34,604 nt of DNA, taken from NCBI GenBank assembly GCA_019038705.1, contig JAHOYX010000040.1, positions 1 through 34,604 on the forward strand. The letters are read 5' to 3'. The translations under genes and the position numbers were made by a program. The number at the start of each line of letters is the position of its first letter. The stretch's first letter is position 1. Below are positions 16,303 to 25,555 of the stretch, piece by piece. The DNA comes from Spirochaetales bacterium (lineage in GTDB: Bacteria; Spirochaetota; Spirochaetia; DSM-27196; SLST01). The notes under the pieces were generated by a model that did not search any database, was not told where the DNA came from, and saw nothing but the letters and a program-made list of their open reading frames with translations.

Positions 16303-18897
16303 ATGCGAATAGACCGCAGACGCCGAGGCGTGCTGGTCGTACTCATCTCGCTCACTGTTTTGCTTGCGGTGGCGATTGGGGTGACCGTGGGCATCGCCCT
16401 TGCGTCGGTGAAAAACATACGGGAGATCGGCCGCTCAACGGGAACCGAGTCCGCCCTGCCGTCGGTCCTTCTGGATCGTAACGGCAAAACCATCACCGAA
16501 TTGTTTGGCGATGAGAAACGCACGCTCGTGTCCATAGAGGATCTGCCCAGGCACCTCATCTACGCCCTCGTCACCAGAGAGGATCAGCCGTTCTTCGAAC
16601 ATGGCGGGTTCAGCCTCTGGAACATGACCCGGGCAGCGGCAAATATCGGCTTGAACTTCGTAACCGGCGGCCGGGCGGGGTACTTCTCGGGAGCGAGCAC
16701 GATCACGCAGCAGCTCGCAAAGATGATGTACACCGACCAGAGCCTGACCATCTCCCGGAAGGTTAAAGAGCTGTGGTGGGCGCTCCAGCTCGAGCGGCAC
16801 CTGACGAAGTACGAAATCCTTGAGGAGTATCTGAACCGGATGCCCTTTGGCCACGGCGCCTACGGGATTGAGGCGGCAAGTCAGTTCTACTTCGGGCACA
16901 GCGCAACCGAGCTCACGATTGCAGAATCGGTCCTGCTCGTTCTTCAACTCTCAAGTCCCGGTTACCTCACCTACTCCCCCATAGTCAATCCGGAGAGCGC
17001 ACGGACCCTCCAGTTGCAGATCCTGCACGAGATGGTGGAGCTTGGGTATGCCACCCAGGAAGAGGCAGACCTGAGTTTCCATGAATACTGGGCCAACCAT
17101 GACTACACGCGCTCGGCTACCACGGCTGCCTTTCTCGAGCGATTGGAAAATGATCCGGCGCCGTGGTTCAGCGAACACGTGCGGATCCGACTGCAAGAGG
17201 AACTGCTGCTCGGATCGGCCAACATCAATACCGACGGCTATCGGGTGTACACGACCCTGGATCTTGACTACCAGAAGGCCGCACAACGGTATCTCTGGGA
17301 AGGCATCAAGAATGCAAACGAAACCTATCGCCGAAACCAGGTGAACAACGAGGAACGAGTGGAGAGATTCGTTCCGATGATCGATCTGCTTGCGCTCGGA
17401 TTCGACATTGAAGACATCAAGGTAGGAACCGAGCGGGATCAGGCGCGCGCGGCCAACTACTTCCGGGAGGAAATGTCACCACTCATTGATGCCGTGTCTA
17501 TGTTCCTCGAGTTCCAGGAGCAGGATCCGCTTCGGCAGGTGACCAAGGCCAGCTATCTTGAGAACCAGCAGCTCGCGCAACGGACGACGGTAGAAGGCGC
17601 GCTCATCACCATCGAGAATGAGACGGGCAATATCCTTGCAATGGTTGGTGGCAGTCCATTTGAAAGCCGGAATCAGAACAACAGGGCAACCAGCGCGTTC
17701 CGACCGCCGGGCAGCTCATTCAAGCCGCTCTACTACAGCGCCGGGATCAACTCCGGGCTCATCACGCCCGGCACTGTCTACATGGATTCGCCGGTGGTGT
17801 TCTGGAACAATGACGGAACGCCATACGTCCCGGAAAACTACAACGGCGAGTGGCGCGGCCCAACCCGGGTCCGATATGCTCTCGCAACCAGCATGAACGT
17901 CGTCTCCCTGAAGGTCTTCGACGACATAGGGTTCACCGACGCGCTGAACAATGCCGGCCGGTTGCTTGGCCTGAACGAGACCGAAATGGCCGAGCGCGGG
18001 TTTGAACCGCGTTATCCGGTTGGGCTCGGCACCGTCTCACTCAGCCCTCTTCTTCAGGCCCGGGCATTCGCAACCTTCCCCAACGGCGGAAGGGAAGTGG
18101 TGCCCATCTCGGTTAGATTCATTGAAGACCGTCGCGGCACCGAGATCCTGAATCCGGCACGAGACGTGGCGCAGCAGCTTGTCCGCAAAGGAGACGACGC
18201 GCAGATCCTCAGTCCGCAAGCGGCGTACATCATGACGAGTATTCTGCAGAGCACAGTAGAATACGGAACTCTGCGCAACCGCAGGATTCTCGTGGGCGGG
18301 TTCGGCGACATGGCAATGGCCGGCAAGACCGGCACCACCCAGAACTGGTCCGACGCCTGGACGGTCGGGTTCTCCCCGTATATGACAACCGCGGTGTGGC
18401 TGGGATTTGACAGGGGTGGCGGAAACAGCCTGGGGACCAACCAGACCGGCGCCCAGACGGCCGGCCCCATCTGGGCCTGGTACATGAAGGAAATTCACGA
18501 GAATCTGCCGCCGCGGGAATTTGAGAGACCTCCTGGTGTTGTGGAGGTCACCATCACCTCCGAGACAGGGCTGCTGCCAACCGAAGACTACCGTGGTTCA
18601 ACAATCGAAGAAATCTTCATAGCCGGCACAGAGCCGACGGTGTTCGACACGATGGAGGACTTCAACGACACCCAGGGCACGCGAGTTGCGGCGGAATACA
18701 GTCGATCCTTCTCCGGCGGAAACAGCGTGGCCGATCGCCTTCGCGGACTCGGGCTGCTGAGCACCTCGGATCGGACACCGGCGGACACCGGTACATCCAG
18801 CTATCAGGGCACAGGAAATCCATTCCTGGACGACCCGGACACCGCTCCGGACGACGAGAATGCGCCCGAAGACGAGCCAAATCCGATGCTTGACTAG
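16303..18897 (+). CDS. Class A penicillin-binding protein (PBP1A-like transglycosylase/transpeptidase)
   Basis: GT51 motifs REDQPFFEHGG, GASTITQQLAKMMYTD; transpeptidase SSFKPLYYSA, KTGTTQNWSDAWTVGFSP. Confidence 0.93.
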   Translation: MRIDRRRRGVLVVLISLTVLLAVAIGVTVGIALASVKNIREIGRSTGTESALPSVLLDRNGKTITELFGDEKRTLVSIEDLPRHLIYALVTREDQPFFEHGGFSLWNMTRAAANIGLNFVTGGRAGYFSGASTITQQLAKMMYTDQSLTISRKVKELWWALQLERHLTKYEILEEYLNRMPFGHGAYGIEAASQFYFGHSATELTIAESVLLVLQLSSPGYLTYSPIVNPESARTLQLQILHEMVELGYATQEEADLSFHEYWANHDYTRSATTAAFLERLENDPAPWFSEHVRIRLQEELLLGSANINTDGYRVYTTLDLDYQKAAQRYLWEGIKNANETYRRNQVNNEERVERFVPMIDLLALGFDIEDIKVGTERDQARAANYFREEMSPLIDAVSMFLEFQEQDPLRQVTKASYLENQQLAQRTTVEGALITIENETGNILAMVGGSPFESRNQNNRATSAFRPPGSSFKPLYYSAGINSGLITPGTVYMDSPVVFWNNDGTPYVPENYNGEWRGPTRVRYALATSMNVVSLKVFDDIGFTDALNNAGRLLGLNETEMAERGFEPRYPVGLGTVSLSPLLQARAFATFPNGGREVVPISVRFIEDRRGTEILNPARDVAQQLVRKGDDAQILSPQAAYIMTSILQSTVEYGTLRNRRILVGGFGDMAMAGKTGTTQNWSDAWTVGFSPYMTTAVWLGFDRGGGNSLGTNQTGAQTAGPIWAWYMKEIHENLPPREFERPPGVVEVTITSETGLLPTEDYRGSTIEEIFIAGTEPTVFDTMEDFNDTQGTRVAAEYSRSFSGGNSVADRLRGLGLLSTSDRTPADTGTSSYQGTGNPFLDDPDTAPDDENAPEDEPNPMLD

Positions 18898-18909
18898 CGA
18901 GGGCCCGAA

Positions 18910-19305
18910 GTGCAGATGGAACTGGCCAGGATCATCATTCGCAAGCGCGTACGGAAGAATCTCGGTGATCTCGCGTCACTGATGGACAGTCTCCGTCGGC
19001 ATGGTCTCCTCAATCCAGTGGTCATCAACAGCAAGAATGAGCTCGTCGCCGGCCACAGACGTATGGAATCGGCCAAGCGACTCGGTTGGAGTATGATAGA
19101 GGTCCGGATCGTTGACACGGAAGACAAGGCCGATCTGGTCGAGATGGAGATTGAGGAAAACACGCAGCGAAAGAACCTGACTACCGACGAACTTGCCGAG
19201 GCATACCTCCGCCTGGACAAGTTGCGGCACCCGTCGTTCTTCAGCCGGATCTGGCGGGCGATTGTGAGCTTCTTTCGGCGGTTGTTTCGACGCCGTCCGG
19301 CTTAG
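18910..19305 (+). CDS. Small stand-alone ParB N-terminal (ParB/Srx fold) domain protein with cationic amphipathic C-terminal tail
   Basis: MDSLRRHGLLNPVVINSKNELVAGHRRMESAKRLGW...EIEENTQRKNLTTDELAEAY (ParB boxes); C-terminus FFSRIWRAIVSFFRRLFRRRPA; no HTH domain. Confidence 0.8.
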   Translation: MQMELARIIIRKRVRKNLGDLASLMDSLRRHGLLNPVVINSKNELVAGHRRMESAKRLGWSMIEVRIVDTEDKADLVEMEIEENTQRKNLTTDELAEAYLRLDKLRHPSFFSRIWRAIVSFFRRLFRRRPA

Positions 19306-20807
19306 GGCGCTATCCGCATGTCAGCCAGACCGAGGGCAACTATCCGATCGTCCTTTGTCTGGATCCAGAGCCTGCCACCACTGAACGCAAAGGTCGTATA
19401 AGGATTCACAGCAATCACCGAACGCTCTATCAGCGCCAGATCGGCACCGAACCGCCCCACGTACCAGTCGCCGTCCTGTCTGACAACGGCGTAGACCGCA
19501 GCCGGATCTCCGTGGACGGCCAGCGAACTTCCAAGGAAGATCTCCTCTGCGCCACGCCTGAGTTCCTCCAGCGAGGTCACCTCAAACACGGCAAGCCGAC
19601 CGGTATCGGCCTCCGCCGCAATCACCAGGAGGCTGTCTTCGACGAAGGTGTAGCTGCGACTCACTATGGCATTCTCAGCAGATCGATTCACCAACAGACC
19701 ATTGACCGGGTTTATCTGCACAAGCTGGCCGAGCACCGTCCCGCTCTCCTCGCGGACCTGAATGAAGTAGATGGGGGACAGGTCGCCGGTGAGTCCTCGA
19801 ATCTCATCCGAGATCTCACTTTCATCGAGGAGGGCACGCGTGTCACTTGCAATCTGCTCGCGCTCCTCTCGGACCTGGGTGGTCAGCTCCGCGACCTCCT
19901 GCCGGTCGTCCTGCAACTCCTCACGACGCTCATCAACCTCGGCACGATCCTCCTGGAGGGCTGCCTCTTCTTCGGCCAACTGTCGCTCTCGCTCGTCATC
20001 AGCCCCTTCCTCGCGCTCCGCCTGTATCTCTTCTTCCCGTTGAGCGATCCGCTGCTCTTCCTCGGTTATGGCAACCTCTTCACGATCGACCGCCTCTTCA
20101 CGCTCCTCGACAACCCGTTCAGTCAGATCCACGAGCTCCTGCCGATCTTCAATGCCCATGTCGTCCTGGCTTCTTAGCTCTTCAACAACCTGCTCGCCAC
20201 CCAGCTCGCCCGGGTCCACCGTCCCGAGCACGCCCGGTCCACCGTCGGCGCCGAGGGGAATCACGATACGGCTCTTCCCGGGCCACTCGTCATACCGCCG
20301 CGAGAGCCCGGCGTTCTCCTCGGACATGTGCTGAACAACAACCGGCTTGTACCGGTCGTCAAAGAAGTCCATGTTGCCGCGACTGACGGCATTGTAGATA
20401 GTGACGAATCGGGCAAGGATGTCCGCGTCGTCCCGCTGGTAGTCATACGACTCAGAGAGAAACCCGCTGACGATCCGTCGGACGTTGTCTATGTGATCAA
20501 CCCGAGCCGTGGCGAGCGGGATGATGATATCCGCATCCAGACCGCGCTCTGTTGATGGATCCACCGCGTGGATGACGCGGTATTTGCCGACGTAATCAAA
20601 CTCCGTGCGACCGCCCGCAAGTCCCGCGGCCAGCGCCCGTCCAATGGCTCGGATCTCCTGGTCGGTATCAATGCGATCATGCGGCCCCTCATAGTTGATG
20701 AACTCGATGTCGGCCGTACCGAGATCTCGCAGTTCATCCTCGGCGACATCCTGTGCAGAGAGAAGCACCGGGAGAAGAAGCAATGCCAATCCGAGAGTGC
20801 GTCGCAT
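19302..20807 (-). CDS. Spirochaete P83/100 family protein
   Basis: Signal peptide; VRDLGT-like N-terminal domain (ELRDLGTADIEFINYEGPHDRIDTDQEIRAIG), long acidic coiled-coil of E/R/Q/D repeats and C-terminal beta domain; SD GGAGGT before ATG 20807. Confidence 0.75.
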   Translation of the reverse strand: MRRTLGLALLLLPVLLSAQDVAEDELRDLGTADIEFINYEGPHDRIDTDQEIRAIGRALAAGLAGGRTEFDYVGKYRVIHAVDPSTERGLDADIIIPLATARVDHIDNVRRIVSGFLSESYDYQRDDADILARFVTIYNAVSRGNMDFFDDRYKPVVVQHMSEENAGLSRRYDEWPGKSRIVIPLGADGGPGVLGTVDPGELGGEQVVEELRSQDDMGIEDRQELVDLTERVVEEREEAVDREEVAITEEEQRIAQREEEIQAEREEGADDERERQLAEEEAALQEDRAEVDERREELQDDRQEVAELTTQVREEREQIASDTRALLDESEISDEIRGLTGDLSPIYFIQVREESGTVLGQLVQINPVNGLLVNRSAENAIVSRSYTFVEDSLLVIAAEADTGRLAVFEVTSLEELRRGAEEIFLGSSLAVHGDPAAVYAVVRQDGDWYVGRFGADLALIERSVIAVNPYTTFAFSGGRLWIQTKDDRIVALGLADMRIAP

Positions 20808-20883
20808 GACCACCTCCAATGTCCCTACTATAGCGCCAACGGCCAAAATTTGCATAGCAACTTTGTCTGCCGACAGTCAGATG

Positions 20884-22596
20884 TCACTCGGCCGCGGAAA
20901 GGGCGGACAGAGCGGCTGCAGCGGCTTCCCGAGTTGATCTCCCGTAGGGGCCGGACATGATTCGCGTCAACAGAAGAACGCCGTCGGCCGAAAGAAATCC
21001 TCCCTCGTATCTGTGGACGGCTCCAAGGAAAGTAACTGCGGCCAACGCGAGTTGGTCCGATGGGCCACGGGTGGAGTCCGATGCAATCACCTGGGAGACT
21101 GTGTGTACAGCTTCGCCCTCTGAACCCGTTCCAAGCTCTGATAGCGCAGCAAGTATCTCAACCTGGACATCCACCGCCTCCTCCGCCCGGAGCAGACGCA
21201 GCAAGAACCGGCTGGTGTGGAGGTCTCCGATGCTTCCCAGAATGGAGATGGCCAGGCTCCGCGCATTCCTGGTCACAGTCACCCGGCTATTGAAGCCAAC
21301 AGGGCCGTAGTACGGAGCCCCGGCGATATCCTCGCTGAAACCGAGAACGTAGGAGTAGCTCCCGACGAGGCCGCCACTCTCCAGGCGCCCGGCAATCTCT
21401 CTGAGGCCTGTCATCTGATCGTTCTCAAATGGCGACCTGAGAAACTCGGAAAGGTAAATGTAGTCAAGGGAGTCTGAAAACTCACCGGGGTCCGGCCGGG
21501 CCACGACGACGCCGGGCGGAACGCCGGTTGCCTGCACGCTCCCCCGGACTGAAGGCCAGAAGCCTTTGGGTTCAAGGTCTATCGGATATGAGTAGGTTAC
21601 CCAACTCCCGGTGGAAACCAGCGCGGAGCCAAGGCCGGACAGGGCTGCCAGCACCGGGCTGGAAGGCAGGCGGACCTGCCAGGAAAGATTGCCGTCCTGC
21701 TTGATGTGGGCAAGGGAACCCCCGGAGATCGCAACCAGCGCACCATCCGCCGCCGTAACGCTCGCAACCCTGGCCGGGGTCGGGTCCGCCCGCCACGTCA
21801 CGACGCCGGACGCCGAGACGTGGGCAAGGGAACCGTCGTCGAGTCGAGCGTACGCTTCAGCATCCGTGCCCACCACAAGATCCGCGACGGCTGAGCCAAG
21901 ATCGGTCCGCCATACGGGCTCCCCGTCGGTCTGGATCTTGATCAGCCGACCGGATGTTGTTCCGACGAGAACTCCGTCGGGATACGGACCAATAACCGAC
22001 GGCACATCACCGACGTATCGTCGTGCGATGATCCGGCCGGAGGGATCTATCGTCACCAGATTGCCGCGAACCGTGCCAAATACCAGCTGCTTGTCGAAAT
22101 TTACAATCGGTGCGGACGAGAGCGATTCGCCCAGCTCGATCTCCCAGATTCGGAAGCCGGCATGCGTGACCGCGACAATGTGACCTGTGGTATCGGATGT
22201 AACGACGGTGCCCGTGGCGAGGACGACCGGCGGAAGTTGTTCACGGCGTGCGAGCTGATTCTCCCAGAGCAATCTCCCGTCTTTGTTGATGGCAAGAAGT
22301 CGTCCGTCTTCCAACACGACGTAGATGCTTCGGTCGGCGCCAACCGCAACCATGCCGGTGGATCGTCTCCCGAGATCGGTTCGCCACCTCATCACACCCT
22401 CGGAATCCAGAGCGTAGAGAAAGCGATCTTCCGCGGTGAAGTAGGAGCGGCCGCGATCATCCGCCGCCGGCCATCCCACAATCGGACCGCCGGCGATGAA
22501 CCGCCACGCCCAATCTCCCGGTGTCGGAACATCGGCGTGCACCGTCGGCGTCACCAGCAGTGCGCCGGCTATGAGGGAGAACAGAAAGGTGCGCAC
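20884..22596 (-). CDS. Secreted PQQ-like beta-propeller repeat protein with C-terminal HEAT-like region
   Basis: Signal peptide; repeated blocks such as GRSYFTAEDRFLYALDSEGVMRWRTDLG, GRLLAINKDGRLLWENQLA; GTG start. Confidence 0.75.
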   Translation of the reverse strand: MRTFLFSLIAGALLVTPTVHADVPTPGDWAWRFIAGGPIVGWPAADDRGRSYFTAEDRFLYALDSEGVMRWRTDLGRRSTGMVAVGADRSIYVVLEDGRLLAINKDGRLLWENQLARREQLPPVVLATGTVVTSDTTGHIVAVTHAGFRIWEIELGESLSSAPIVNFDKQLVFGTVRGNLVTIDPSGRIIARRYVGDVPSVIGPYPDGVLVGTTSGRLIKIQTDGEPVWRTDLGSAVADLVVGTDAEAYARLDDGSLAHVSASGVVTWRADPTPARVASVTAADGALVAISGGSLAHIKQDGNLSWQVRLPSSPVLAALSGLGSALVSTGSWVTYSYPIDLEPKGFWPSVRGSVQATGVPPGVVVARPDPGEFSDSLDYIYLSEFLRSPFENDQMTGLREIAGRLESGGLVGSYSYVLGFSEDIAGAPYYGPVGFNSRVTVTRNARSLAISILGSIGDLHTSRFLLRLLRAEEAVDVQVEILAALSELGTGSEGEAVHTVSQVIASDSTRGPSDQLALAAVTFLGAVHRYEGGFLSADGVLLLTRIMSGPYGRSTREAAAAALSALSAAE

Positions 22597-22642
22597 GGAA
22601 CGAATGCTACCACCGCAGCGCCGGGATGGAAAGCGATGCTGA

Positions 22643-22672
22643 TTGCGATACGCCTCCGGGCTGCGTTATAAT
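22643..22672 (+). promoter_or_regulatory. Sigma-70 promoter of rex
   Basis: TTGCGA-N18-TATAAT with GAGGGG SD before GTG at 22704. Confidence 0.55.
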
Positions 22673-22703
22673 CGCACAGCAGACTCTAGAGGGGTACTAC
22701 TCA

Positions 22704-23342
22704 GTGCGCGCCGCCAAGCTTCCGAGTCTCCCGACAATCCGGAGACTCCCATCATATCTCCACGTGATTGAGAACGCCGACAGGGAGGGCCAGGAGTTCA
22801 TATCGGGAACGGTGATCGCTGAGGAATTGGATCTGGAACCGATTCAGGTTCGAAAGGATCTGGCAATCACCGGAATTGTCGGAAGACCCCGCATCGGATT
22901 CCCCGTTGTCGAGCTGATTGACGCGATCTACGCGTTCCTCCACTGGAACCAGGACCACCGCGCCATTGTTGTCGGCGCCGGCAACCTCGCCGCCGCTCTC
23001 ATGGGGTACCCTGAGTTCCCGAGACGGGGGCTGAGCCTGGTGGCGGCTTTTGATGTGGATCCGGTCAAGGTGGGCCAGTCGATCAATGGAACGCCTGTCT
23101 ACTTCCTGGATGAAATCGGGCGGCGTCTCCCGGCTCTCCGAAGTTCGCTCGCCATACTGACGGTCCCGTCGTCGAACGCCCAGGCCGTAGCCGAACGCAT
23201 CATCGAGGCCGGGATTACCGCTATCTGGAACTTCACCAACGTGAAGCTGAAGGTCCCATCCGGGGTGATCCTCCAGAAGGAAGACCTCTCGTCCGGATAC
23301 GCCGTTCTCTCCGTGAAGATCCGTAAACTCCATGACAAGTGA
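22704..23342 (+). CDS. rex: Redox-sensing transcriptional repressor Rex
   Basis: LPTIRRLPSYLHVIENA, DLEPIQVRKDLAITGIVGRPRIGFPV, VVGAGNLAAALMGYPEF, AAFDVDPVKVGQSINGTPVYFLDEI. Confidence 0.92.
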   Translation: MRAAKLPSLPTIRRLPSYLHVIENADREGQEFISGTVIAEELDLEPIQVRKDLAITGIVGRPRIGFPVVELIDAIYAFLHWNQDHRAIVVGAGNLAAALMGYPEFPRRGLSLVAAFDVDPVKVGQSINGTPVYFLDEIGRRLPALRSSLAILTVPSSNAQAVAERIIEAGITAIWNFTNVKLKVPSGVILQKEDLSSGYAVLSVKIRKLHDK

Positions 23343-24309
23343 CCTCGACTACCAGGTTGAGATCTTCACAAACAGACTCAAGAAGCGTGCCAAACACCTC
23401 GGGAAGTGGGCCCGGAAGAATGATATCTCATGCTATCGGTTGTACGACCGCGACATACCGGAAATTCCGCTTGCGGTTGATCTCTACGAGAACTATCTCC
23501 ACCTGGCCGAGTATTCGGCACAGCACAAACCAATTCCGGGAACTCCGGACGAATACCGAACAGCCATGACAGACGCGGCTCGACGGGCATTGGGGGTGCC
23601 GGAGGGTCGAGTGTTCTACAAACAGAGGCGGCAGACACCCCGCGGTGACCAGTACGAGCGAATCTCTTCAACCGCAAGTCTCGCAACTGTATCTGAGGGC
23701 GGTCTCAAGTTCCGGGTCAACTTCAGTGACTATCTGGATACCGGTCTGTTTCTGGATCACCGCCGGACACGCGCTATGATGAGAGAGCTCGTTGCTGAGC
23801 TGGCCGCCGAGAGGCCGGTTCGTGTGCTCAATCTTTTCTCGTACACCGGCTCGTTCACCGTCTACGTTGCAGACGGCGGAGCGCTCCGCACCGTCAGCGT
23901 CGACATGAGCAACACCTACACAGACTGGGCCCGCGAGAACCTGGCGCTGAACGGGTTGGCGATTGAACGGAACATACTGCTTGCCCAGGATGTCTTCCGA
24001 TTCCTTGAACATCCGGATTCACGTTCCTTTGATCTCGTCATCCTGGACCCGCCAACATTCTCAAACAGCAAGAAGATGGATCGGATCCTGGACCTGCAGA
24101 GGGATCACGTGGAGTTAATCCAGGCTGCGGGGAAATTCCTGCGCAGAGGAGGGTTCCTGCTCTTCTCCACCAATCGTCGGAAGTTCACAATGGAGTCACA
24201 GAGTCTCGGCGAATTCTCAGTCACGGATATCACCTCTCAAACAATCCCGCAGGACTTCCGCGACAAGAGAATCCATCACTGCTGGCTGCTCGAAAAGAGG
24301 ACCTCGTAG
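23332..24309 (+). CDS. Class I SAM-dependent rRNA methyltransferase (RlmI/RlmK-like)
   Basis: GGLKFRVNFSDYLDTGLFLDHRRTRAMM, VLNLFSYTGSFTVYVADGGA, LVILDPPTFSNSKKM; overlaps rex end by 11 nt. Confidence 0.88.
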   Translation: MTSDLDYQVEIFTNRLKKRAKHLGKWARKNDISCYRLYDRDIPEIPLAVDLYENYLHLAEYSAQHKPIPGTPDEYRTAMTDAARRALGVPEGRVFYKQRRQTPRGDQYERISSTASLATVSEGGLKFRVNFSDYLDTGLFLDHRRTRAMMRELVAELAAERPVRVLNLFSYTGSFTVYVADGGALRTVSVDMSNTYTDWARENLALNGLAIERNILLAQDVFRFLEHPDSRSFDLVILDPPTFSNSKKMDRILDLQRDHVELIQAAGKFLRRGGFLLFSTNRRKFTMESQSLGEFSVTDITSQTIPQDFRDKRIHHCWLLEKRTS

Positions 24310-24325
24310 AGCTCGCCCGCCACCG

Positions 24326-25555
24326 TCAGTCCACGACTACCCTGAAGTAGCGTTTCTTTCCGGACTTGAGCAGCAGACCGTCGTCTGTTTCAAAGGACTC
24401 GTCTATGACTGCTTCGGAATCGGTGATCTTCTGTTCATTGATGCTCGCTCCCCCCTGCTGAACGAGCCGACGCGCCTCGCCGCGAGAGGCGCACAGATCG
24501 GTCCGGAAAAAGAGATCAAGGACACCGATGCCGGCCCGGAGTTCCCTTCGCTCGATGCGGATTTCGGGGATCCCCTCCACGTTTCTGCCTTCGGCACCGA
24601 AGGCGGCTCTGGCCGCCGCCTGCGCCTGCTCTGCCGCCTCGCGCCCGTGGATGAGCACCGTGGCCTCCAGCGCGAGCACTTCCTTGGCGTCGTTGGCTTC
24701 CCGGTCCTTCAATCCGCCCAGCCGTCGGCACTCGTCTGTCGGCAGGAAGGTGAATCCCAGAAGAAACTTCTCCACATCGGCGTCCGGCACGTTCCGCCAG
24801 TACTGGTAGAACTCGTACGGACTGAGAATCGACGGGTCCAGGAAAAGCGCTCCTTTTTCGGTCTTGCCCATCTTCTTGCCATCGGCACGAGTTACCAGCG
24901 GAAAGGTCAGTCCGAAGGCCTCGCCGCCCTCAACCCGCCTGATGAGGTCAACTCCGGCAACAATGTTGCCCCACTGATCATCGCCGCCAATCTGAAGCTT
25001 CACGCCATGGTTGCGGTAGAGTTCCAGAAAGTCGAACGATTGCAGCAGCTGATAGTTGAACTCGATGAAGGAGAGGCCGGTTTCCATCCGCATCCGATAG
25101 GTCTCGAAGGTGAGCATGCGGTTGACGCTGAAATGCCGGCCGATGTCCCGGAGGAATTCGATGTAGTTCAGCTCGGCGAGCCACTCTGCATTGTTCACGA
25201 TTGAACCGCTTGCGCCCGCTGCGTCAAGGAAGCGCGTGATTTGCGCGCTCATGATCTCGATGTTCTGGTTGATCTGCTCAACGGTGAGCATCTGGCGCGT
25301 TTCGGTCTTGCCCGACGGGTCCCCTATCCGCGCCGTGCCACCACCAATGAGCGGGACGGCGCGATGACCGGCCCGTGCCAGGTGGGCCATGGCATAGAGC
25401 GGCACCAGGTGCCCGATGTGCATGCTCGATCCGGTCGGATCAATCCCGACGTAGAACCCAACAGTTTCCTGATCAAGGAGCCGGCCCAGTGCGTCTTCAT
25501 TGGTGCACTGCGCGAAGAATCCGCGCTCCTTCAGCGTGCGAAGCGGCTCACTCAC
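24326..25555 (-). CDS. tyrS: Tyrosine-tRNA ligase
   Basis: YVGIDPTGSSMHIGHLVPL (HIGH), GGDDQWGNIVAG, KMGKTEKGALFLD (KMSKS-like), C-terminal S4 domain. Confidence 0.95.
   Translation of the reverse strand: MSEPLRTLKERGFFAQCTNEDALGRLLDQETVGFYVGIDPTGSSMHIGHLVPLYAMAHLARAGHRAVPLIGGGTARIGDPSGKTETRQMLTVEQINQNIEIMSAQITRFLDAAGASGSIVNNAEWLAELNYIEFLRDIGRHFSVNRMLTFETYRMRMETGLSFIEFNYQLLQSFDFLELYRNHGVKLQIGGDDQWGNIVAGVDLIRRVEGGEAFGLTFPLVTRADGKKMGKTEKGALFLDPSILSPYEFYQYWRNVPDADVEKFLLGFTFLPTDECRRLGGLKDREANDAKEVLALEATVLIHGREAAEQAQAAARAAFGAEGRNVEGIPEIRIERRELRAGIGVLDLFFRTDLCASRGEARRLVQQGGASINEQKITDSEAVIDESFETDDGLLLKSGKKRYFRVVVD

Noticed and set aside
19770-20120. Low-complexity E/R/Q/D coding stretch as a possible repeat array
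   Set aside because: It is the coiled-coil of the P83/100-family protein; DNA periodicity is degenerate and no nucleotide-level tandem array is evident.
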